From Desulfobacteraceae bacterium (GTDB lineage: Bacteria > Desulfobacterota > DSM-4660 > Desulfatiglandales > HGW-15): a DNA stretch of 17,566 nt. Below are positions 1 to 7,047 of this stretch, piece by piece; positions within the stretch are counted from its first letter, which is position 1, and each line of letters opens with the position of its first letter. Location of the stretch: contig RPPU01000021.1 of NCBI GenBank assembly GCA_003819975.1, positions 1 to 17,566 of the forward strand, read 5' to 3'. Under the pieces are notes generated by a model. It made no database searches. It worked only from the letters and a program-made list of their open reading frames with translations, and was not told where the DNA came from. The position numbers and the translations under genes were made by a program.

Positions 1-1414
1 ATGATCGGGATCTCCGGTTCCGTCAAAAGTTCCTTTCGCTGTCTGGACCCATAAGTCCTGATTCAATGCGATCGGCGTACCCTGCCCGAGATTGATCCAA
101 TGGATGTTGCCGTCAACGATTACATGCCGTGGTGGAACACTTGCCCAATCCGGCTCAGTGGTTCCGGTAAGATACGGGCTGACCAGCCCGTTAGGAGACC
201 CATTATCGTCACTATAGGTTGTTTTTTTCCAGACATTTCCCGTGGGATCGTTAATCCATCTTGCGGAATAGATATCCGACAAAGGCGAAGCGGATCCGTA
301 CAAATGGTTGGGCAGCCAGGCCGAAGGAATCTCGCTACCGGAATTTTCAGTACCGATTTCCGTCACCACCAGATGATTGCCGTTCTCCCAGTTACCCCAG
401 TGATAGGAGTTGGTTACTTTTTGCACCCATCCGTTATTAACCGGCCATAAGGAATCGGTATCTTCTTCTCTGGCTTGCGCGGTTGAACGGCTCTGTCCGC
501 CGAATTTGACGTTAAAATAAAAAAGGACTTGCCCGCCTCGCTGATCAAGAATTTGGCCGTATGAATTTGGTTCTGTATCCGTAAGAGCGTTGCCGTATAT
601 TTCCGTGACCTGAGTGGCGCAATTGCCGCCGGGATGATCGCCTATGTTTCCGCCGCCGCCCGGTTGATTGCCGTGGACATCTATTATTTGAATAAGATGG
701 TATGCCGAAAAAGTATTGTACCTTAAAACTCTCCTTCCGCCTTGACCGCTGGCGGAAAAACCGCCTTCTATGCCGCCGTCTACAATATTGTCCTCAAAAT
801 AAAGGTTTTTATCGTCGCCGTAATTGCGGGTCAGCGTCGGAGGGTTCGCGTATAAAGCCTTCCACTGCGTATCCCCGCTCCCGTAGGTCGATATAGCTGT
901 TCTGGCATGAATGTCATTATTCCGTATGGCCCCGAAAAACGTTCCGGCAATATAAAAAGCTCTTCCTTTCCAAGCATACACTTTCATGTGATCTATCTGA
1001 ATATATTCGGGAGTCACGGTAGGCTGATAACAAGAAAAAGCATGCACCTCCTTTGAATCGGTATCGATGGTAAAACCAGTCATTCTGAATCTATGATCTT
1101 TAGACGGAGCAGAGGGTTGATATCTTATTAAACCCAAAGATGAGGCAAAATTTCCCTTGATTTTCGTCGCATCGACTCCAGCTCCTTTTAGAATAATCGC
1201 TTTAGTGATATTGAGATAATTCGTCCAAGCCGGATAATCCGTTTCCGCGCAAACCGGAAGCTGAACCATGTCGCCGTCTTGCGCCAGCGCGACCTTTGCG
1301 ACAACGTCGTCCAAAGAACAGGTGTCACAGTAATACGTTGTTGCCGCTTGCGCCGGCGCACCGAATAAAACCAAGAATAAAAACGCGATTAAAAATAAGG
1401 TTTTACTTTTCATT
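1..1414 (-). CDS. Secreted parallel beta-helix repeat protein, C-terminus cut by the window edge
   Basis: The frame is open from the ATG at 1414 to the window edge, giving 471 residues without a stop, so this is the N-terminal part of a longer protein. Residues 1-24 form a signal peptide (hydrophobic stretch, then APAQA before the likely cleavage site). After it come CDTCSLDDVV and ILKGAGVDATKI, the usual entry into right-handed parallel beta-helix folds, then many short strands with asparagine and glycine turns (IRNNDI, LYFEDNIVDGG). Near the visible end, TGTTEPDW followed by VIVDGNIHWINLG resembles a small module often seen in phage tail and surface proteins. The protein is a paralogue of the gene upstream: both have DxRGGxxL followed by REExxD, then a DSY/NSY-x-W motif. 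It follows that gene by 14 nt, with AAGGAG at 1422-1427 as ribosome binding site. A surface or extracellular polysaccharide-related role is plausible but not shown. Confidence 0.85.
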
Positions 1415-1428
1415 CTCTCACTCCTTCT

Positions 1429-3693
1429 CATGAAAAGTTTTCGATTTGGAAAATATCGGGCAATTAGACCGAAGATAAAGAAAAACAGAATCAGGACAGG
1501 CATACCGCACCAACGAATGAATTCGGGATCAGCCGCAATTACGAAACAACCTCCGCCGCCTCCTCCTCCCGATCCGCCGCTCGGTTGGGGCGGCTCGGGA
1601 TCGTTGCCGGGTACAAATTGGGCCGTAATGCGCATGTCGTATTGCACGTTGCCGATGATTAACGGATTGGTCGTTCCGGAAATGTCCCCGCTCCAGCTCG
1701 AAAACACATAACCGCTGCTCGGCACGGCCCGCACTTCCGAAGTGCTTTCATTGGCACTCACTATCTGATTGACATCGCCGCTCACGGTCCCGCCCGGACC
1801 GGCTGAAAACTTGACCGCATACAGACTATCCAATGAGTTTATGGAAAAAGACTCGTCGGAATAATCTGCCACAGAGTCTTGATAAATGTGCAACTTGTAG
1901 TCCGATCCCGCGGTTAAACTATCAGGAACGAGCCAGGGCGTGGTACCGGATGAAGCTGCAACTGTGCCGATATCCTGCACTTTGCTGTTGTCCTTATAAA
2001 GCTCGATATTCACATCGCCGGTCATATCATTGGCTGTCCAACGAACCGTCTGCGTTGTGCCTATTTGCCAATTACCGCCGCCATTGGGCGAAAGAATTGT
2101 CAAAAGGGGATCGGACAGCGGACCGGAGGTGCGCAAGGGGTGAGGATAGGTGTAGGGCGTGTAATAGGCTGTCCAGACATTGGGCGCCGTGCATTTATAA
2201 AGCGTACCGGAAATCGGCGTCTTGGGATGAGCGCCTATGTTGTCGTCCGATACTTGCGTGCAATCCTGATTCGTCAACCAATAGCCGACTCCGACAAGGA
2301 CACCATGGACCGGCGGCTGATTCCCCGGTCCGCAGCCCATGCCGGTGGCGCCGTCGAATTGGGCTTGATGATTGAAGTAGTTCACATTTTCATCGATAAT
2401 ATTTCCATAATCGGTCACCACATCGAACAGGTTTCCCGCTTCGGGCAAAACGGTCCACGCGGGTGCGATCATGAGACGCGAGCCATTGTGGGCGAGCGCA
2501 TAGATCCCTCTTTCTTGACCGGCGCCGGGCCCGGTTTTGATCCGCACCCCGCATTTCCCGGGATAATAATCGGAAAAAACTCGTCCATTGCACTCGACCC
2601 AATCGCTGCCGATACTGCTCGCGGCAAAATGGCCGTCCATCACCTCAGTGGCGCCAAAAAGCTTGCCCCCATTGCCCCGGTTGTTCCAAAAATAAGAGTC
2701 GGTGATATGTTGCGGTTGCAAATTGGTCGTCGGATTCAGAGCGTCGTCGTTTTCTTCACGCACCGTGATGCCGCTCGCAGAAGTCGTTATCGTTTTGTTG
2801 CCAAAGCAGAGTGCCTTGCCCCCGCGTAAATCGAACAAACGCACCCCCTTGTTGTTTTGCATCACAACGAGGTTGCCGTAGATTTCGCCGCCCATCATGG
2901 CATAATTGCCTTGGGAGCCCATGTTTCCGTGCATATCGCACAAGGGATAGAGACCGCCCGCCCCAATATGAGTATAGGTGTTGTACCGAGCGCAATAACG
3001 GCCTCCGGCGCCGCCGTCATGAACGGTATCGGCGCTGGTGAAGGTGTTATCCTCAATGTAGATATTGTCGGCATTGCCGAAGGTGTAGGTCAGGTTATCC
3101 CACCCCGACTTGTTGGTGCCGTAAATGGAAATGCCGCTGGCATTGTTCGAAAAGTCGTTATTGTCGATCACTCCGAAAATGTTGCCGAAAATTAATAGGG
3201 CGCGCGCGGTGCCGCCGCTATAGCGGGCATTTTTTATCTCAAGATGATCCACACGGATGAGCCGCGCCAATGTCGTGGTGGTATTCCATATACACAAACC
3301 GCCCGTTCGATTTGCGGCATCGAAGGTAAAACCGCTTAGCCGGAAAGGCTGATCAAGCGCCGTCAGCGGGGGTGCGTAAGTCAGCAAATAATTGGTCTGG
3401 ACAGCGCCGTTCCCTTGACTGGGAGCGTCAAAGCCTGCTTGAATCATCGTCTGCCCCGCACCGGCGCCTTTTAAAATGACACTCTTGTTGATGATCAGAG
3501 TTCCCGGCCATACAGCTATACCGGCGGGCACCAACACTGTGTCGCCGGGATGAGCAGCGCTAACGGCCGCGCTCACTTCGGCATAAGAACAATCTTTGGC
3601 CTCATGGATATCCGCGCCGAATGCGCCGGCCGTTAAAAACCAAGTCATAAACCCCGACAACAAAACTAAAATGCCGTTTCCACATCTATGCAT
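1429..3693 (-). CDS. Secreted parallel beta-helix protein with Kre9-like and InlB B-repeat modules and a C-terminal sorting signal
   Basis: One frame stays open for 754 codons from the ATG at 3693 to the TGA at 1429. Residues 1-26 look like a signal peptide (cleavage near AFG-AD). Residues about 27-420 are the beta-helix, opening with VILKGAGAGQTMI and rich in DNNDF/IEDNTF-type rungs. TPYTYPHPLR (512-521) closes that part. Residues about 530-620 (ILSPNGGGNW ... VRWTAN ... TPWLVPDSL ... DYKLHIY) match the Kre9/Knh1-like module. Residues about 625-693 (GGTVSG ... VRAVPSSGYVFSSWSGD ... ITAQF) match the divergent InlB B-repeat. A Pro/Gly linker leads to a poly-glycine run, C716-F-V-I-A-A, a hydrophobic helix (about 731-745) and a short basic tail (R746, R751). 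This resembles tripartite C-terminal sorting signals and suggests surface anchoring or processing. The gene lies 32 nt after the upstream exported protein and is probably co-transcribed with it. The substrate or ligand is unknown. Confidence 0.88.
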
Positions 3694-3725
3694 AATCTTG
3701 TTCTTTCTCTGCTTGCAATTTTCGC

Positions 3726-4676
3726 CTACATCAATCCGCGAATATGGGCCAGCAAGCCTTCTTTATATAGAACATTTTTAATAAGGTTTTTAATGGCTTC
3801 TTCAACTGTGAGACTGACCGGATTGAACGCATATCTGAATTTTTTTATCTCCCATGTTTTTGAATTTACAACCAGCACTTCCAGTTGAATCTCAAGCCCT
3901 AGTGCGCCACCTTTATTTACCCCGATATTTCTTAGAATCGGTGCATTCATTACATCCACATCCCCGGTGATGAACAGCCCTTCGCCGTACGTATCCCGCA
4001 GATGTTTTAAGCAGGCCGGGTCTTTGAAGCATTTACGGATGTCGAGGCCCGCTATTTTCTGGGCCGAATCATACGGATTAACGGTCGCGGGGATGACCCG
4101 CTTGACCTCGCAATGGATTGCGTCCGCAAACGTGTTCAATATCTCTCTCCTGGCCTTATAATCCCAGATCCGGTTGCCGGTGCTGTAAAACGGCAGGATC
4201 ACGACCTGGTTATAGTTCCGGTTGATGATGCTTTCCGGGTTATATTTGAGCTGTTTCGGCGCATAGGGCCGCCCATCCACATACAGCCGGGCCGTCACCA
4301 TACCGGGCGCCAATTTGGCTTTAACCTCTTTATCCAAGTAAAGGGGATAATAGAGAAACGATTGATTCAGGGCATATTTGGCGTTTAATTCCCCCTGGCC
4401 TTCATAGATCTTGATACCGTTTGCGTTCTGCAATTGGACCTTGACCAGATATTTCTCGGGTTTTTGGTATTCGCTGGGCGCGATAAAGACCAATTTCGCG
4501 TCCGACTCATAAAACTCTTCCACTTCCGGATAATAACCCTTAAACGTTTCCACCAGAGGTTCGTTGGTGAACACGAAAAACTCGGCCGGTTTAAAATCGG
4601 CTCGGGCTGACAGAACAACCGCAAGCGTTACAAGGATGGGCCATAGAATTTCTTTTAATATTTTTATTTTATGCAT
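3726..4676 (-). CDS. Exported protein with TolB/CsgG-like C-terminal domain, function unknown
   Basis: The 316-residue protein starts at ATG 4676 behind a good ribosome binding site (AGGAGAT about 6 nt upstream). Residues 1-27 are a signal peptide ending SARA before DFKPAEF. There is no lipobox cysteine, so a periplasmic or secreted product is expected. Residues about 30-165 look beta-rich and contain paired sentences on extracellular-style strands (KYLVKVQLQNANGIKIYEG, VTARLYVDGRPYAPKQLKY). Residues about 170-316 start VVILPFYSTGN and continue to KCFKDPACLKHLRDTYG and LFITGDVDV. That is the pattern of TolB-N/FlgO/CsgG-like domains, in which a Cys-x5-Cys segment precedes a 'GAD..i.G.v' strand. 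It leads the probable operon with the two beta-helix genes, so a role in exporting or displaying them is an inference. I do not recognise a named family for the whole protein. Confidence 0.85.
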   Translation of the reverse strand: MHKIKILKEILWPILVTLAVVLSARADFKPAEFFVFTNEPLVETFKGYYPEVEEFYESDAKLVFIAPSEYQKPEKYLVKVQLQNANGIKIYEGQGELNAKYALNQSFLYYPLYLDKEVKAKLAPGMVTARLYVDGRPYAPKQLKYNPESIINRNYNQVVILPFYSTGNRIWDYKARREILNTFADAIHCEVKRVIPATVNPYDSAQKIAGLDIRKCFKDPACLKHLRDTYGEGLFITGDVDVMNAPILRNIGVNKGGALGLEIQLEVLVVNSKTWEIKKFRYAFNPVSLTVEEAIKNLIKNVLYKEGLLAHIRGLM

Positions 4677-4683
4677 TGGGCAT
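4677..4683 (-). promoter_or_regulatory. Ribosome binding site of the TolB-like exported protein
   Basis: Read on the minus strand, AGGAGAT lies just upstream of the ATG at 4676. It supports this start and the leader location of the structured region further upstream. Confidence 0.5.
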
Positions 4684-4733
4684 CTCCTATATTAATTTTG
4701 CTTTCGTTCTCACTAAATGTCAGACCTATAAGC

Positions 4734-4870
4734 CCGGGGGGTTGGAAAACGGAATCCCCGCCAAAGAACGGGTGCCATTTCTTGCTCCCCCTGGTTTTCA
4801 AAGGGCAAAAACGCCCATGGGATAGCCCAACCTGGACCAATTCCGGAAATTTGTCGTCCGAGGCTACCCT
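4734..4870 (-). ncRNA. Candidate structured leader RNA upstream of the beta-helix operon
   Basis: This gene-free stretch folds into nested stems. The arms at 4862-4869 and 4820-4827 form an 8-bp stem. As minus-strand RNA all eight pairs form (one G-U); as plus-strand RNA that pair becomes an A-C mismatch. Inside it, 4856-4859 pairs with 4834-4837, and TTCCGGAA lies in the loop. Next to it, 4813-4816 and 4803-4806 make a GGGC/GCCC hairpin, and a further G4/C4 stem involves about 4736-4758. The element lies 60-190 nt upstream of the ATG at 4676 on the same strand. It does not match the consensus cores I know for c-di-GMP, cobalamin, SAM, FMN, TPP or glycine riboswitches. It could be an unlisted cis-regulator or only an intergenic palindrome. 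Confidence 0.35.
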
Positions 4871-4983
4871 TTCAGACGTCTAAACCCTCTTTTTTTGCTA
4901 ATTTTTTTTGAGGCGAGTATATTTTCGGCGATTCTTATATGATGGATGCTTGGTTCCGGTATGCGACTGCTGATGGCTGCAGG

Positions 4984-5074
4984 ATATCTCAAAAATCAAA
5001 AAACAAACTGGGCCATATCCAAAAATGCCTCAAAGGATACGGTGCAATTTTAAAAAATAACATTTTTGAGATAT
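4984..5074 (-). repeat. 91-bp imperfect palindrome with 13-bp terminal arms and an inner hairpin
   Basis: ATATCTCAAAAAT (4984-4996) is the exact reverse complement of 5062-5074. Inside, 5013-5020 and 5035-5042 form an 8-bp hairpin that pairs completely only when read as minus-strand RNA (G-U against A-C on the plus strand). No target-site duplication is visible at the flanks. It may be a small non-autonomous palindromic element or an RNA structure in the long leader of the operon starting at 4676. No second copy is seen in the window. Confidence 0.5.
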
Positions 5075-5213
5075 TCTATGGGTAACAAGACACGGATTCG
5101 CCCGAATAAGGTGTATTTTCACAACCATGACTTATCTTTATTTTACACGTTACAGGCAAGCCTTGCGGGATCAAACTGTATTTTTGGGATGGCTTTGAGA
5201 TCCGATAAACAGG
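5075..5213. other. Gene-free stretch
   Basis: Together with 4677-5074 this makes more than 500 bp without a convincing gene. A 68-codon plus-strand frame (5066-5272) runs through it, but it has no good ribosome binding site, no recognisable protein pattern, and it overlaps the end of the better supported minus-strand gene. I see nothing else here. Confidence 0.4.
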
Positions 5214-5492
5214 TTAGCGACCGAAATCCCCCTCCCGTAACTTCTTTTCTTTTCCGGGCCGAATATAAATAATCCTATACTGATCTTCCACGCCCTCAAA
5301 GCAGACCCGACACTCGCCCGATGGCCCCTCTTTCGCTCCGGCGCAAGGACTGCATTCCGACTTCGGAGGCAACGGTTCCAGACGGACTTCGAAGCCGATT
5401 TCCCGGTACAAAGCCGCGGCTTCGCTCAAGCGCGGTTCACAGGCGATGAATTTCCGCTCCCAACCTTCCTGCACCAATGGATCATGGTTCAA
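5214..5492 (-). CDS. Small protein with two CxxC motifs, probable metal-binding protein
   Basis: The 92-residue product starts at TTG 5492, with GGAG at 5501-5504 placed 8 nt upstream; no ATG is available in frame nearby, so the TTG start rests on that site. The sequence carries C47-x2-C50 and C61-x2-C64, a spacing typical of a four-cysteine zinc or iron site, flanked by an N-terminal helix (WERKFIACEPRLSEAAALYREIGFEV) and a C-terminal strand (DQYRIIYIRP). That balanced layout and the absence of low-complexity bias argue that it is a real gene. There is no signal peptide, so it is probably cytoplasmic. It resembles small conserved hypothetical proteins of Desulfobacterota in style, from memory only. 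A 59-bp palindrome ends 15 nt upstream of its start. Function unknown. Confidence 0.65.
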   Translation of the reverse strand: MNHDPLVQEGWERKFIACEPRLSEAAALYREIGFEVRLEPLPPKSECSPCAGAKEGPSGECRVCFEGVEDQYRIIYIRPGKEKKLREGDFGR

Positions 5493-5498
5493 ACTTAT

Positions 5499-5504
5499 TT
5501 CTCC
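5499..5504 (-). promoter_or_regulatory. Ribosome binding site that decides a TTG start
   Basis: On the minus strand GGAGAA precedes the TTG at 5492 with 8 nt after GGAG. The in-frame alternatives at TTG 5477 and GTG 5474 have no comparable site. Confidence 0.5.
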
Positions 5505-5507
5505 GAA

Positions 5508-5566
5508 ATGTTTTTTGATCCTGAAAAGCGGACAGGAGTCCGCTTGTAAATCGGATCAAAAAACAT
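5508..5566. repeat. 59-bp palindromic repeat, copy 1
   Basis: The outer arms ATGTTTTTTGATC (5508-5520) and 5554-5566 are perfect 13-bp reverse complements. Inside is a perfect 6-bp hairpin, GCGGAC (5528-5533) and GTCCGC (5538-5543), with loop AGGA. A second copy of the same length lies at 13789-13847, identical at 52 of 59 positions. Four of the seven differences are the hairpin loop, which is reverse-complemented (AGGA against TCCT). Confidence 0.85.
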
Positions 5567-5568
5567 GA

Positions 5569-5634
5569 ATTCCGGCAGGCCGGAACAGAAGTTCCAGCGA
5601 GAGCGCCGGAATAAGTCCGTATGATTGTCCGGCG
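5569..5634. repeat. Cluster of further palindromes next to repeat copy 1
   Basis: ATTCCGGC (5569-5576) pairs with 5605-5612. Inside it GGAAC (5582-5586) pairs with GTTCC (5591-5595) around AGAA. As alternatives, TCCGGC pairs with GCCGGA (5571-5576 with 5579-5584) and CGCCGGA (5604-5610) with 5628-5634. The rest of the gap to 5733 is AT-rich with no gene. This is the make-up of an intergenic palindromic cluster. Confidence 0.5.
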
Positions 5635-5733
5635 GTGATTATTAACCTTTTCATTATCGACAACTTTTTTTCGATGTTTTGGAATCAGAAGCCTATTCTT
5701 AACGTTGTCGTAATCGAGTGCTTATGGCTGAAT

Positions 5734-6795
5734 TCAACCGTCACGGTCCATAAATATCAAAACTTTATTAAAAAGCGCCGGTATCCATGACCGGTCCCTA
5801 AAACGCGCCGAATCCGGAAAGGAATCTAATGTCATGACCCGCAGCCGCAGTCGCTTTGCTTTCAACTTCGCGGGCAAAGCTCCTGCGATTTCCCGGCCGA
5901 CTTGAATGAGTTCTGTCTGCGCTTCCCGAGGCCGGTCAACAAACGTATTCAGAGCCTTTTGAAACGCTTGCAAATGTTGAGGCTTGAAATAGGTCTTCCT
6001 AAGCTCAACCAGAGACGCAAACGAATGATTCACCGGGTCCGGGATAAAAAATTCCAGGGTCGTTTCAACGACCGGCTCAGTCCGGCCGGATGGGTCCCAG
6101 ACCGCGGAGAGAAAATCCCAAACAGGTCGTCGATCCGTAATCAAAACCGGATACTCCGCCAAATGACTTTCAAAAAGCCCGCACCAGGCCGCGCAGATTT
6201 GTTCCATCTGCTGCTCGTTGAACAAAAATCCCGTTTCCCGGGGCGGCAGGTCAATAAAAAAACCGGGCGCCTCTTCTGCTTCCTGTAAAACCGTTAAAGG
6301 AGACGACCGGGTCCTGATTTGCGCCAGCATGCGATCGGCTTCCGCTGCCCGGGTTTCGATTGCATGCGCCAAATGAAGCGTCAGGTTCCATAACCGGCCC
6401 CGGTTTGGACTCTCCGCGGAAACAGCCGCATTCAAGCCGCGCAATTCCCGCTCGATGTCGCGGCCGCTCTCCTCCTGCTTTTCCCGGCTCTGCGCGGTTT
6501 TGAGATAAGCATGGGATTCCGTGTCCCGACTTTGCGGCGGCGCCTGTTTAAAATTCTCTACTTGCTTTATAAAATCCGGGCCTGGTTTCAATTCTTCGGG
6601 TGGGGAAATGAAGCGGATCGGCTCGCCGGCCCCTTCGAATCGATAAGCCGCCGGCACGTCCTGATACCAGGGCAACCCTATGACGACCGGCCTGAAGAAC
6701 AAACTGATTATTTTTAAACGGGTTTCATCGATAACCGAAAAAGGACCGACCAGACCGGCCCCATTCAACCCCTTTTCAAATTCCGCTTTTTGCAC
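5734..6795 (-). CDS. Uncharacterised cytoplasmic protein of about 353 residues
   Basis: The frame is open back to ATG 6819 (361 residues), but no ribosome binding site precedes that ATG. The GTG at 6795, the ninth codon, has GGAGGT 7 nt upstream, so I place the start there. The protein has no signal peptide, membrane helix or motif that I recognise. From the GTG start, residues about 10-60 are compact and hydrophobic (VVIGLPWYQDVPAAYRF). Residues about 80-180 are polar, glutamate/arginine-rich and probably helical. Residues about 185-353 look folded again (FFIDLPPRETGFLF, LEFFIPDPVNHSF, LRLRVMTLDSFP, ending NKVLIFMDRDG). It is divergent to lysS with a 250-bp gap and convergent with nothing. 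Codon use resembles its neighbours. I do not assign a function. Confidence 0.8.
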   Translation of the reverse strand: MQKAEFEKGLNGAGLVGPFSVIDETRLKIISLFFRPVVIGLPWYQDVPAAYRFEGAGEPIRFISPPEELKPGPDFIKQVENFKQAPPQSRDTESHAYLKTAQSREKQEESGRDIERELRGLNAAVSAESPNRGRLWNLTLHLAHAIETRAAEADRMLAQIRTRSSPLTVLQEAEEAPGFFIDLPPRETGFLFNEQQMEQICAAWCGLFESHLAEYPVLITDRRPVWDFLSAVWDPSGRTEPVVETTLEFFIPDPVNHSFASLVELRKTYFKPQHLQAFQKALNTFVDRPREAQTELIQVGREIAGALPAKLKAKRLRLRVMTLDSFPDSARFRDRSWIPALFNKVLIFMDRDG

Positions 6796-6802
6796 CTGCC
6801 GC

Positions 6803-6808
6803 ACCTCC
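6803..6808 (-). promoter_or_regulatory. Ribosome binding site that favours the GTG start at 6795
   Basis: Read on the minus strand GGAGGT is followed after 7 nt by GTG (6795-6793). The site lies inside the coding frame if the upstream ATG at 6819 is used, and that ATG has only GTTGCG before it. Confidence 0.5.
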
Positions 6809-6941
6809 GGATTCATCATCGCAACCGGCTCAATATAACATCGATTCCGGCAATTGACAAAAAGTTGCCCATAGGATTTAAGATATTTTTGCTGCTGTAT
6901 TGCCGGTGGATTTCATTGCCGAAAAAACCGCTGATTTTGCC

Positions 6942-6970
6942 TTGACTATCCCGACCAATTAGATTAAAAG
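6942..6970 (+). promoter_or_regulatory. Possible sigma-70-type promoter of the lysS cluster
   Basis: TTGACT (6942-6947) followed after 17 nt by TAAAAG (6965-6970) lies 77 nt before the lysS start, in the only long gap before the plus-strand cluster. The -10 match is weak; the TTAAAA one base earlier is an alternative. The rest of 6820-7047 shows nothing else convincing. Confidence 0.3.
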
Positions 6971-7047
6971 CTAACCTTTAACTTATGAATTTAATTATCA
7001 TATTCGGCTTTTACTCAACCTATCTTTATTAGAAAAATCAATACCCT

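Noticed and set aside
1414..1431. One long beta-helix gene split by a frameshift
   Set aside because: The downstream gene has its own ribosome binding site and signal peptide, and the upstream gene ends in a complete C-terminal sorting-type signal.
2065..2829. Plus-strand open frame of 254 codons
   Set aside because: It is antisense to the 754-residue beta-helix gene, whose signal peptide, domains and paralogue are clear; the frame has no recognisable protein pattern.
4734..4870. Known riboswitch (c-di-GMP, cobalamin, SAM, FMN, TPP) or 4.5S/6S RNA
   Set aside because: None of the conserved cores that I remember for these classes is present on either strand.
4984..5074. Insertion sequence or MITE
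   Set aside because: There are terminal inverted arms, but no target-site duplication, transposase remnant or second copy in the window.
5066..5272. Plus-strand open frame of 68 codons in the leader region
   Set aside because: Weak start context, no protein-like pattern, and overlap with the end of the better supported double-CxxC gene.
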